Shown: one piece after another, positions 30,973-38,978 of the stretch
Numbering within the stretch: position 1 is the stretch's first letter
Layout: each line of letters starts with the position of its first letter
Assembly (NCBI RefSeq): GCF_021432085.1
Contig: NZ_CP090366.1
Location: 1,550,001-1,614,000 of the forward strand
Direction of reading: 5' to 3'
DNA length: 64,000 nucleotides
DNA from: Stutzerimonas kunmingensis
GTDB lineage: Bacteria > Pseudomonadota > Gammaproteobacteria > Pseudomonadales > Pseudomonadaceae
Position numbers and translations under genes: made by a program
The notes under the pieces: model-generated
The model's database searches: none
What the model was told of the DNA's origin: nothing
Seen by the model: the letters and a program-made list of their open reading frames with translations, nothing else

Positions 30973-33900
30973 ATGAGCGCAGCAGCAGCGATTCACGGCC
31001 GCAAGGGTGGCGAGAAGAAGCCGCGCACCCCGAGGGAGGCGCCCGACAGTGTGCAGTCGACGGCCTATGCCAAACTGCTGATCGCCCTGGGCGAAGGCGA
31101 GTACGCCGGCAACGCCGCCGGCACGCTGGATGGGCGCGATATCTATCTGGCCGGCACGCCGCTGATAGGCCCGGACGGCACCGAGAACTTCCCCGGCGTG
31201 CGCTGGGAGTTCCGCCCCGGCACGCCGCATCAGGAGCACATCGCCGGATTGCCGGCGGTCGAAAACGAAATCGGCGTCGGCGTCGAGCTGCGCAGCGGTA
31301 CGCCCTGGGTGCGTGCGATCACCAACCCGCAGCTGTCGGCGGTGCGCCTGCGCCTGTCGTGGCCCGCGCTGCAGCAGCAGAAAGACAATGGCGATGTGGT
31401 GGGCTACCGCATCGACTACGCGATTGACGTGGCCACCGATGGCGGCAGCTGGCAGGAGGTCAGCACCTACACCGTCAACGGCAAGACAACCACCAAGTAT
31501 GAGCGCACGCACCGCATCGACCTGCCGGCCGGCAGTGCCTGGCAAGCGCGCGTCCGCCGCCTGACGCCCAATCAGGACGGCAACAAGGTGGCCGACACCA
31601 TGCGCGTGGAGGCCATCACCGAGGTCATCGACGCCAAGCTGCGCTACCCCAACACCGCGCTGCTGTATGTGGAGTTCGACGCCGCGCAGTTCGACAGCAT
31701 CCCGCAGGTTGCAGTAGAGACGCGCGGCCGCGTGATCCGCGTGCCGAGCAACTACGACCCCGCCACCCGCGCCTATGTCGGGCTTTGGGACGGCACCTTC
31801 AAATGGGCCTGGACGGATAACCCGGCCTGGGTCTGGTATGACGTGGTACTGGCCAAGCGCTTCGGCCTGGGCCGGCGTATCACGGCCGATCAGGTGGACA
31901 AGTGGGCGCTGTACCGCATCGCCCAATATTGCGACGAACTGGTGCCAGACGGGCAGGGTGGGCAAGAGCCGCGGTTTACCTGCAACGTGTACATCCAAAG
32001 CCAGGCCGAGGCCTGGACGGTGCTGCGCGACCTGGCGGCGATCTTCCGCGGCATGACCTACTGGGACGGCACGCAGATGGTCGCCGAGGCGGACATGCCG
32101 CGCCCGGTCGACTACGTGTACAGCCGCGCCAATGGCGTGGTGGGCGGGTTCAGCTACGCCGGCGGGCAGCAGAAAAACCGCTACAGCATGGCGCTGGTCA
32201 GCTACGACGAGCCGGCCAATGCCTACCAGTCCGACGTGGAGCCGGTAGCGGATAACGCCCTGGTGCGCCGCTACGGCGTGAACAAGCAGGACATTACCGC
32301 CATCGGCTGCACCCGCCGCAGCGAGGCCAACCGCCGCGGCCGCTGGCTGCTGCTGACCAACGCCGCCGACCGCATGGTGACCTTTCGCGTGGGGCTCGAC
32401 GGTGTGCTGGCCCGGCCGGGCTGGGTCATCGGCGTGGCCGACGAGCTGCTGGCGGGCCGCCCGCTGGGTGGGCGCATCAGCCTGGTTTCCGGCCGGCAGA
32501 TCACCCTCGACCGTGACGCCCAGGTGCAGGTCGGCGACCGCCTGGTGCTGAACCTGCCGAGCGGCGTGGCCGAGGGCCGCACCGTGCAGAGCGTGACCGG
32601 GCGCACCGTGACGGTAACGACCGAATACAGCGAGACGCCGCGGGCGCAATCGGTGTGGGCGCTGGACGCCGCCGACCTGGCCATTCAGCTCTACCGCGTC
32701 ACGCGGGTGAGCCGGCCCGAGGCGGGCGTGTTCGAGATTGTCGGGGTGCAGTACGACCCGAGCAAACACGGCGCGGTCGACACCGGTGCGCGCATCGAGC
32801 AGCGCCCGGTATCCGTGGTGCCGGCCGGCGTGCAGGCACCGCCCACGGGCGTGATACTGGAGAGTTTCAGCTATGTCGATCAGGGCCTGGCCATCACCAC
32901 CCTGCGCGCGCAATGGGAGGCCGCGGCGGGTGCGGTGGCCTATGAGGCCGAATGGCGCAAGGATGACGGCCAGTGGCTGGCGGTGCCGCGTACCTCGGCC
33001 CTGGGCTTCGAGGTGCCGGGTATCTATGCCGGGCGTTATCTGGTGCGGGTGCGCGCGGTCAACCCGATTGGCGTGGCCTCGCTGGCGGCCTACAGCGCAG
33101 AAACCCAGCTCAATGGCAAGGAGGGCGCCCCGCCGGCGCTGGCCTCGCTGACGACCACGCCGGAGCTGTTCGGCATCGGCCTGGCCTGGGCCTTTCCGGC
33201 CGAAGGCGCGGCCGACACCCAGCGCACCGAAATCGAGTACAACACCAGCCCGAGCGCCCAGGGCGTGATGCACCTTGGCGATTACGCCTACCCGCACAAC
33301 CGCCACACCATGGCGGGGCTGGCGGCGGGCGCGACCTTCCATTTCCGCGGCCGTCTGGTGGACCGCAGCGGCAACGTGGGGCCGTGGTCGGCCTGGGTGA
33401 TGGGGCAGGCGAGCGTCGACGCGACCAAGATTCTGGACGCCATCGCTGGGAAGATCAGCGAAACGGAGCTTGGCCAGCACCTGCAGGACCGGCTCGACCT
33501 GATCGACGGAAGTGGGCCTGGCTCGGTGAACGAGCGCCTGCAGCAGGTCGCCGACGTGCTGGCCTATGACCCAGCGAAGACCTACGCCGCCGGCGAAACG
33601 GTGCGCGCTGGCCAGCGGCTGTATCAGGCCACGGCGCCGGTGCCGGCCGAAACGCCGCCGCCGAATGCCACTTACTGGCTGGATATTGGCCAGGCGGTGC
33701 AGGCCGCAAACGCCCTGGCCGGGCAGGTTTCGCAGAACGCCGCCGCCATCGAGCAGACCGAGCAGGGCCTGCAGGCCCAGGCCGAGCGGCTGGACGGGGT
33801 GTTTGCCCAGGTTAACCCGCCGCTGGCGGGTGATGCGGGATGGTCGGCGGGCAGCACCGCGGTGCTGGCGGGGGTGTGGTCGGAGCAGTCCGCCCGCGCG

Positions 33901-34542
33901 TCCGAGGATATGGCGCTGGCCGTGCGCATCGACTCGGTGACAGCCCAGGTGGGGCAGAACGCGGCGGCCATCACGGCCGAGCAGACCGCCCGCGCCGATG
34001 CCATCAGCGCCATGGCGCAGCGCATCGACACGGTGGAGGCCGAGCTGGGCGAAGACCTCGCCGCGACGGTGCAGCAGACCAGCGAGGCGGTGGCCAGCCT
34101 CGACGGGCAGCTGCGGGCCATGTACTCGGTGAAATTGGGCGTTACCAGTAACGGCCAGTACTACGCCGCCGGCATGGGGATTGGCATCGAGAACACACCC
34201 GAGGGCATGCAAAGCCAGGTGCTGTTCCAGGCGGATCGGTTCGCGGTCATCAACGTGGCAAACGGGCAGATCACCACGCCGTTCGTGATTCAGGGCGGGC
34301 AGGTGTTCATCAACTCGGCGGTGATCGGCGATGGCACCATCGACATGGCGAAGATCGCCACGGCGCTGCAATCGACCGACTACGTGGCCGGGCAGCAGGG
34401 GTGGCGGCTGGACAAGGCCGGCAACTTTGAAATCAACGGCAGCGTAGCCGGGCAAGGGCGAATGCAGCTGACGAACCGTGCCCTGAAGTTCTGGGACGGC
34501 AACGACGTACTGCGCATTCAGGCGGGGGATTTGACGGCATGA
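30973..34542 (+). CDS. Central tail tip / host specificity protein J
   Basis: 1,189 residues. Opens with GRKGGEKKPRTPREAPDSVQ and STAYAKLLIALGEGEYAG, the universal J start; IQSQAEAWTVLRDLAAIFRG and a FnIII-like stretch (about residues 620-800, including TGVILESFSYVDQGLAITTL). The C-terminal third has repeated helices (QVSQNAAAIEQTEQGLQAQA) and ends in DUF1983-like INSAVIGDGTIDMAKIATAL. It contacts the receptor and plugs the tail. A 1,376-codon frame opposite is a compositional shadow. Confidence 0.96.
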   Translation: MSAAAAIHGRKGGEKKPRTPREAPDSVQSTAYAKLLIALGEGEYAGNAAGTLDGRDIYLAGTPLIGPDGTENFPGVRWEFRPGTPHQEHIAGLPAVENEIGVGVELRSGTPWVRAITNPQLSAVRLRLSWPALQQQKDNGDVVGYRIDYAIDVATDGGSWQEVSTYTVNGKTTTKYERTHRIDLPAGSAWQARVRRLTPNQDGNKVADTMRVEAITEVIDAKLRYPNTALLYVEFDAAQFDSIPQVAVETRGRVIRVPSNYDPATRAYVGLWDGTFKWAWTDNPAWVWYDVVLAKRFGLGRRITADQVDKWALYRIAQYCDELVPDGQGGQEPRFTCNVYIQSQAEAWTVLRDLAAIFRGMTYWDGTQMVAEADMPRPVDYVYSRANGVVGGFSYAGGQQKNRYSMALVSYDEPANAYQSDVEPVADNALVRRYGVNKQDITAIGCTRRSEANRRGRWLLLTNAADRMVTFRVGLDGVLARPGWVIGVADELLAGRPLGGRISLVSGRQITLDRDAQVQVGDRLVLNLPSGVAEGRTVQSVTGRTVTVTTEYSETPRAQSVWALDAADLAIQLYRVTRVSRPEAGVFEIVGVQYDPSKHGAVDTGARIEQRPVSVVPAGVQAPPTGVILESFSYVDQGLAITTLRAQWEAAAGAVAYEAEWRKDDGQWLAVPRTSALGFEVPGIYAGRYLVRVRAVNPIGVASLAAYSAETQLNGKEGAPPALASLTTTPELFGIGLAWAFPAEGAADTQRTEIEYNTSPSAQGVMHLGDYAYPHNRHTMAGLAAGATFHFRGRLVDRSGNVGPWSAWVMGQASVDATKILDAIAGKISETELGQHLQDRLDLIDGSGPGSVNERLQQVADVLAYDPAKTYAAGETVRAGQRLYQATAPVPAETPPPNATYWLDIGQAVQAANALAGQVSQNAAAIEQTEQGLQAQAERLDGVFAQVNPPLAGDAGWSAGSTAVLAGVWSEQSARASEDMALAVRIDSVTAQVGQNAAAITAEQTARADAISAMAQRIDTVEAELGEDLAATVQQTSEAVASLDGQLRAMYSVKLGVTSNGQYYAAGMGIGIENTPEGMQSQVLFQADRFAVINVANGQITTPFVIQGGQVFINSAVIGDGTIDMAKIATALQSTDYVAGQQGWRLDKAGNFEINGSVAGQGRMQLTNRALKFWDGNDVLRIQAGDLTA

Positions 34543-35543
34543 TCGGAGGGCTTAGAACCTGGGACGAGCAAGGGCGCCTGACGCTGGACACGTCGACGTT
34601 CACTTACCAGATCGTGGCGAATGTGCTGGTGAACTTCGCCAGCACGTCGGTGCTGAACATCCCGATAACCGGCAACGCGAGCAACCATTGCGCGGTTGCC
34701 CTGGCGTTGTCTGGCAGCTTTATGCCCCACATTGAGGTGCAGGCAAATAACGTCCAAGTAACGCGCTATCACCCGTCTAGCCCCTCGGCAAACCAAACCA
34801 CCGGCATTGTGCGGATTTTGGTAATGAGGTTCCGCCCCGCCGCCGGCGCCGCCGGGCCATCGGGCTCTTATGGCTTTCTAGCGATCAATGATGCTGGGTA
34901 TGTGCAGATCGACGCCGAGAAACCGCGGCTTTCGGTGCTAAGCAGTGGCACCTATCAGGGAACATCCATGACGGTGACGGTGAGTTTTCCGCAGCCGATC
35001 ACCACCCAGGAACCGCCTTGCGTGTTTATCCGCCCGTCAACTTCGAGCGGCACCGAGCTGTATTACGCCATGTCGATCATCGGCAGCCCTGGAGGATGGA
35101 CTGGGTTTAGCATCAGTACGCGCAACGTGGCATATCTACCCAGCGGCAAATGGTTTGCCGCGGCGTTTGCGCCGACCGCTTCGGCCACCTATGGCCTGCG
35201 CATATGGGACGGCGCTGCTGCGCGCGTGTACGACTCGGGCGCGGCGCCGGCGGTGGTCACCAATGTGGTGCAGAGCTGGACCTATGTTGGCGCGGTGGCC
35301 GGCACGCTGGCCGGGCATTACTACTGGCGGGCAAGCTACAGCGTGGCCGAGGACGAATACGTGATGATCAATCCGTTTACCCTGCCGGCCCTGTCTGCAA
35401 CCTCTCCAGCGGCCTCGCCCACCGCCATCAGCCTGAATTACGCGCAGAAGTACGCCGAAATCTACCAGCAAGGCCCGAGCGGCACGGTGTTCACCAACAA
35501 GGGCAACGTCCCGGCGGTGTTCGCGCGGCTGTTCATTGCGTAA
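34539..35543 (+). CDS. Tail tip accessory protein following J
   Basis: 334 residues, starting MIGGLRTWDEQGRLTLDTST FTYQI (split), with beta-rich repeats such as YQGTSMTVTVSFPQPITTQE and a C-terminal VFTNKGNVPAVFARLFIA. The position (4-base overlap with J) and the WDxxGxLTLDT opening recur in Pseudomonas and Burkholderia phages as tail-tip or decoration proteins. Base composition drops in the middle, suggesting exchange. Role not established. Confidence 0.7.
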   Translation: MIGGLRTWDEQGRLTLDTSTFTYQIVANVLVNFASTSVLNIPITGNASNHCAVALALSGSFMPHIEVQANNVQVTRYHPSSPSANQTTGIVRILVMRFRPAAGAAGPSGSYGFLAINDAGYVQIDAEKPRLSVLSSGTYQGTSMTVTVSFPQPITTQEPPCVFIRPSTSSGTELYYAMSIIGSPGGWTGFSISTRNVAYLPSGKWFAAAFAPTASATYGLRIWDGAAARVYDSGAAPAVVTNVVQSWTYVGAVAGTLAGHYYWRASYSVAEDEYVMINPFTLPALSATSPAASPTAISLNYAQKYAEIYQQGPSGTVFTNKGNVPAVFARLFIA

Positions 35544-35592
35544 GGCTTCGCATAGATTAGAGTGGCAATTTGCCATTTAGCGGGGTGATGCG

Positions 35593-36507
35593 GTGGGAGA
35601 GGCTAAACGACGCAGGATGTCCGATCCACTGTTCGGAAAGGTACGGGAGGAACAGAAGTTCCGAGGGGTAATACTCACCAATCCAATGCGCATTGATGGC
35701 GAGCAAATCCAACTAGGTGGCGGGCTTCATCCAGAAGAACTTCGCTACGCCTTGCTGTTTTGGGATCGCATCGTATGGCCGTCTTCGCGTCTGATATATG
35801 TAGATGGTGGGCCTGATTCAGAGTATTTGGAAAGTGCGGGAGTGCTTTCTCGGCCAGACTACAGTATCGACGGTTGCGCAGCACAGGGCATGCTCGCGGG
35901 GGTTCTCGCTGCACATCAAGATCTCTCGCGAGAAAATCCGCGCGCGTGGGCGTTGCTAGAGGGGCCAAACTCAATCTCTTTTGATAGAGAAGATGCGGGG
36001 CGCCCCCGAGGGTTGGGCGTCGACCTCGTCAAATGCATCCCCGTTCCGGCTGGAGATGTGCCGTTAGCAGAAATATTAGAGTTTAAACATAGGCGTCGCG
36101 ACGAATTGCTTCTGCTGCGTGCTGAGCTTGAGCGTTTGAACAGTCTTGCACTGCTATCCAACGACCCTGAAGAGTTCATCTATCTCGCCATGCAAGAGAT
36201 TGATAAAGCCACCCGGGACGTTTTGGCTGTATCGAGGGAGTGGCAGTTTCCAGTGGCATTGGCAGATAAGCGGATTGAGTTTGCGCCTGATCTGACGAAG
36301 GCTGCAGCCAATGCCGCAACGGCCGCAGCAATGAACACTCTACTGCTAGAGGCGGTAATGCCGCTAAGTTCCGCTGTTCTCTCAAGCGCCGCGGCGGTCG
36401 TTAGTCAATTCAAGCTTTCAGCCACTCCTAAGTTCGTAGGCGTCCGAAGATCCCTTGGACCATACGCATACGCATATCGAATTCATAAAGAACTCGGCGT
36501 CTTCTAA
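35593..36507 (+). CDS. DUF6236-like moron protein
   Basis: 304 residues from GTG 35593, beginning MGEAKRRRMSDPLFGKVREE. LRYALLFWDRIVWPSSRLIY near residue 50, a charged helix IKATRDVLAVS-like region and a terminal helix rich in Ala/Ser suggest the DUF6236 family, whose function is unknown. Noticeably lower GC and different codon use from the tail genes. It has its own possible promoter (TTGCGT, 16 bases, TAGAGT within 35540-35568) and a strong terminator. A lysogenic cargo gene, possibly defensive. Confidence 0.65.
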   Translation: MGEAKRRRMSDPLFGKVREEQKFRGVILTNPMRIDGEQIQLGGGLHPEELRYALLFWDRIVWPSSRLIYVDGGPDSEYLESAGVLSRPDYSIDGCAAQGMLAGVLAAHQDLSRENPRAWALLEGPNSISFDREDAGRPRGLGVDLVKCIPVPAGDVPLAEILEFKHRRRDELLLLRAELERLNSLALLSNDPEEFIYLAMQEIDKATRDVLAVSREWQFPVALADKRIEFAPDLTKAAANAATAAAMNTLLLEAVMPLSSAVLSSAAAVVSQFKLSATPKFVGVRRSLGPYAYAYRIHKELGVF

Positions 36508-36525
36508 CACAGCAGCAATTTGCTG

Positions 36526-36552
36526 AGCCCGCTTCCCGGCGGGCTTTTTTTT
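36526..36552 (+). terminator. Terminator after the DUF6236 gene
   Basis: AGCCCGC, short loop, GCGGGCT, then seven more T; followed by TGCCTGGAGA as at 23206-23216, directly serving as ribosome binding site for the endolysin. Confidence 0.85.
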
Positions 36553-36567
36553 GCCTGGAGATAAGCC

Positions 36568-37056
36568 ATGCCTCGAATATCAGCTGCCCAAGCGGGCGGC
36601 ACAAACATGCTCGCCTTTCTGGACCTGATCGCCTGGTCGGAAGGCACCGACAACGGCCGTCAGCCGACGCGCGATCGGGGCTACGACGTCATGGTCGGCG
36701 GTTCGCTGTTCGACTCCTACGCGGATCATCCGCGCCGCTTGGTCAACCTACCTGCACTTGGCATCAAGTCCACCGCTGCGGGCCGATACCAGATCCTTGC
36801 GCGGTACTGGGACCACTACCGCAAGCAGCTCGGTCTTTCGGGAGGGTTTACCCCTCTGAATCAGGACCGGGTCGCTCTGCAGTTGATCGGCGAATGCAAG
36901 GCGCTGGATGACATCAAGGCCGGTCGCATCACCGATGCCATCCACAAATGCCGTAGCCGCTGGGCGTCTCTGCCCGGGGCCGGGTACGGCCAGCATGAGC
37001 ACAAGGTCAACAGTCTGTTGGCTGCGTACTCGAAAGCAGGAGGGGCGCTGGCATGA
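36568..37056 (+). CDS. Endolysin, lambda R-like lytic transglycosylase (GH104)
   Basis: 162 residues: MLAFLDLIAWSEGTDNGRQP with catalytic Glu at about 25, DRGYDVMVGGSLFDSYADHP, LGIKSTAAGRYQILARYWDH and LNQDRVALQLIGECKALDDI match phage GH104 transglycosylases. No signal or anchor, so it needs the holin at 12295 for export. Cleaves peptidoglycan glycan strands without hydrolysis. Start after TGGAGA. Confidence 0.93.
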   Translation: MPRISAAQAGGTNMLAFLDLIAWSEGTDNGRQPTRDRGYDVMVGGSLFDSYADHPRRLVNLPALGIKSTAAGRYQILARYWDHYRKQLGLSGGFTPLNQDRVALQLIGECKALDDIKAGRITDAIHKCRSRWASLPGAGYGQHEHKVNSLLAAYSKAGGALA

Positions 37057-37595
37057 CCGCCTGGCTGAAGTTCGTGCCCGGCTGGGCCTGGTGGGTGCTG
37101 GCTCTGGCTGTTGTGGCCGGCGGGCAGCAAGTCCGGGTGCTATCGGCGCAGTCTGACGCAGCGCATGCGCATGCTGCGGTGGCCAGGCAGGCCGCGGATC
37201 ACCAGGCGTTCCTGAAACAGGTAGCCGAGGCCAATGCCGAGGTGATCCTCAAGCAGCAGGCCGACCGCCTCGCGCTCGAGCAGCGCCTGGCCAAGGCGGA
37301 CCAACAATCAATCGAGAAACTGACCCATGCACTCACCGAAAACGATCGCCTTGAGCGCCTGTATAGCTCTGCTGACGATGAGCGTCGCCGCCTGCGGATC
37401 GAAGCCACCCTTGCCCGTAATGACGCCATCGTGTCCGCCGCCACCGGCTCCGGCAGCGTGGGCGATGCAGCCAGCGTCGAACTCAGTGCAGCAGCTGGAC
37501 GGGCTGTTTGGGATATCCGGCGATCAATGATCGATGACCAGGCGAAGCTGGCCTATCTGCAGGAGTGGGCCCGTCAGATTCTAGGTGTCCGCTGA
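37053..37595 (+). CDS. Inner-membrane spanin Rz
   Basis: 180 residues: an N-terminal membrane anchor (WLKFVPGWAWWVLALAVVAG, residues 4-23) and a periplasmic coiled coil of about 120 residues (ILKQQADRLALEQRLAKADQ and following), ending in a short helical tail. Class DUF2514/Rz-type i-spanin. Together with Rz1 it fuses the two membranes at lysis. Start codon overlaps the endolysin stop by 4 bases. Confidence 0.87.
   Translation: MTAWLKFVPGWAWWVLALAVVAGGQQVRVLSAQSDAAHAHAAVARQAADHQAFLKQVAEANAEVILKQQADRLALEQRLAKADQQSIEKLTHALTENDRLERLYSSADDERRRLRIEATLARNDAIVSAATGSGSVGDAASVELSAAAGRAVWDIRRSMIDDQAKLAYLQEWARQILGVR
37327..37530 (+). CDS. Outer-membrane spanin Rz1, wholly embedded in Rz
   Basis: 67 residues in the +1 frame relative to Rz. 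Signal peptide MHSPKTIALSACIALLTMSV, then lipobox VAAC with the acylated Cys at 23, followed by PPLPVMTPSCPPPPAPAAW, the proline-rich feature of Rz1. Nested spanin genes are known from lambda (rz/rz1), where Rz1 is also embedded. Short but strongly supported by lipobox, prolines and location. Confidence 0.85.
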   Translation: MHSPKTIALSACIALLTMSVAACGSKPPLPVMTPSCPPPPAPAAWAMQPASNSVQQLDGLFGISGDQ

Positions 37596-37895
37596 TCCGT
37601 CCTCGGCCAGGCACCACCAGGACTGCGCGTAGGCAATCCCGTCGATGATCTCATACCCAGTCAGCACGAACCCATTGGTGCTCATGCCATGGAGCGCTAC
37701 GTCCAGCAGTGGTGGGATCACGCTTGATTCCAGCGGGTTGTTCTGCACAAGCCGCGCGATCTCGGACTGGCGCCCAAGGTCCTCGCTTCGGCTGGTCTCG
37801 ATGCGCACATCCCCGTAGATTGGCGGGGTGCTTCGCCGCTTGCGCGGTTCGATCGGGCGGCCATGATCGCGCATCAGCCGGACATATACATACAT
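37581..37895 (-). CDS. Hypothetical protein coupled to the SRAP gene
   Basis: 104 residues, MYVYVRLMRDHGRPIEPRKR, a conserved-looking centre EIARLVQNNPLESSVIPPLL and a terminal FVLTGYEIIDGIAYAQSWWC. No family recognised. It starts only 2 bases after the SRAP stop, so the two form an operon, and its end overlaps the Rz end by 15 bases on the other strand. Seems to be carried together with SRAP as a cargo pair. Confidence 0.65.
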   Translation of the reverse strand: MYVYVRLMRDHGRPIEPRKRRSTPPIYGDVRIETSRSEDLGRQSEIARLVQNNPLESSVIPPLLDVALHGMSTNGFVLTGYEIIDGIAYAQSWWCLAEDGSADT

Positions 37896-37897
37896 GG

Positions 37898-38599
37898 CTA
37901 TAGCACCGGGTCGCTGATGCGCTCGATGAGGTGTGCTCCCTCGTTCCGCACATTCCCTACGGCCGCCGGCACCGGGTACCAGGTGAACTCGTCGACGGCC
38001 AGGCCGTGCTCCAGTGCGAGCTCCTCGGCCTCCTCGGGGGATAGCTCCGGGTCCAGCCAATGCGCTGCGCATTCCGGCGACAGCACAAGCGGGCGGCGGT
38101 CGTGGATGTCGAGCATGCCTGCGCCGCTGCTTGCTGTGATGATCACGAACCCGTCGTCATCCCGTGGCTCGGCCACGCCGCCGCGCTGGAATTGCCCGAT
38201 CGCAGCAAAGAAGCACGGCTCGCCCGAGGCCAGCTTGATCAGATAGGGCTGCTTGAGCTTCGGCTTGGCCTCGTCCTTCTTCCATTCGAACCAGCCGTCT
38301 GCGGGCACGATAGCGCGGCCGGTTTTCCATATGTCGCGGAAGAACTTGCTCGTCGCGGCTGTCTCGACCCTGGCGTTGATCGCCGGCGGCCGTTTCCCCT
38401 GCGCCCAGAACGGCGCGTATCCCCAGCGCACCCCGTCCATGCGCAACCCATCTTGGTCCTGGTGCAGCAACTGCACCCGCGATTGTGGCGGCACGTTGTA
38501 CCGCCCGATCGGATTTGGATCTACTCCATCGATCGTCATCTGCCCGAGCGCTTCGAGGTACTCAATCGGGTATCGGTACTGCGTTATGCGTCCACACAT
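37898..38599 (-). CDS. SRAP-family DNA-protein crosslinker (YedK/HMCES-like)
   Basis: 233 residues. Catalytic Cys2 (MCGRIT; Met1 removed), Asn in PAINARVET near residue 76, Glu in DGWFEW near 105 and His in MLDIHDRRPLVL near 160 are all present. The family covalently traps abasic sites in single-stranded DNA through the N-terminal Cys. On a prophage it may protect replicating DNA or join the SOS response. It reads leftward towards the lysis genes and lies just inside the right attachment site. Confidence 0.92.
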   Translation of the reverse strand: MCGRITQYRYPIEYLEALGQMTIDGVDPNPIGRYNVPPQSRVQLLHQDQDGLRMDGVRWGYAPFWAQGKRPPAINARVETAATSKFFRDIWKTGRAIVPADGWFEWKKDEAKPKLKQPYLIKLASGEPCFFAAIGQFQRGGVAEPRDDDGFVIITASSGAGMLDIHDRRPLVLSPECAAHWLDPELSPEEAEELALEHGLAVDEFTWYPVPAAVGNVRNEGAHLIERISDPVL

Positions 38600-38731
38600 G
38601 GTTGTTCCGCGGCCTCACAATGCATGTTCTGCATAGACCTTAGACGCAGGAAATGGTTGGAAAGCCGGCGGCTGGTGACAATTTGCAGCGGCTCGGCGGG
38701 GCGATAACTGTCGCCGTTACTGTCACCAAAT

Positions 38732-38756
38732 AAAAAAGGGCCTCGATAGAGGCCCC
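38732..38756 (-). terminator. Terminator after tRNA-Gly
   Basis: Read leftward: GGGGCCTC, loop TATC, GAGGCCC, TTTTTT. Lies inside the prophage edge. It would stop transcripts from the tRNA entering the prophage. Confidence 0.85.
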
Positions 38757-38764
38757 GTAGAATC

Positions 38765-38838
38765 TGGAGCGGGCGAAGGGAATCGAACCCTCGTCATGAG
38801 CTTGGGAAGCTCAGGTAATGCCATTATACGACGCCCGC
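38765..38838 (-). tRNA. tRNA-Gly(CCC), prophage attachment site
   Basis: 74 bases with acceptor stem GCGGGCG/CGCCCGC, T arm GAGGG-TTCGATT-CCCTT (GGTTCGATTCC), anticodon stem-loop TGAGC-TTCCCAA-GCTCA (anticodon CCC) and an encoded CCA. Its 3' end faces the prophage, as at many tRNA integration sites where the phage restores the 3' part of the gene. The core att repeat would therefore lie within about 38765-38815, with a copy left of base 1. Confidence 0.93.
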
Positions 38839-38978
38839 TCAGGGGTGCCTTTTTACCAGAAGGCTTGGGCGAAATGAAGGGCAGCATTGGGTTTTTCTGG
38901 CGGGCAGGCGAAAAGGGTTCAGATCTGAGCCATCTCCTGCTCGGTCAGCGATCGATACCGGCCGGGTTCCAGTGCTAG

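Larger units (their letters stand above)
1..38764. mobile_element. Lambdoid (HK97-type siphovirus) prophage, left end outside the window
   Basis: Gene order matches an integrated lambda-type phage: int, xis, left early operon, cI/cro, replication, late regulator, holin, terminase, head, tail, J, lysis, then the host tRNA. The right boundary is placed at the 3' end of tRNA-Gly because integrases of this class commonly use tRNA 3' ends and everything beyond is housekeeping. The left att copy must lie upstream of base 1, since the integrase reading frame is already open there. All structural genes look intact, so the prophage may be inducible; that is inference. Confidence 0.9.

Noticed and set aside
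30325..34455. 1,376-codon open frame on the minus strand opposite J
   Set aside because: High-GC third-position shadow of a clear J gene; protein is His/Arg/Gly-rich without domains.
38600..38730. LexA box expected before the SRAP gene
   Set aside because: No CTG-N10-CAG with the right AT-rich centre was found.
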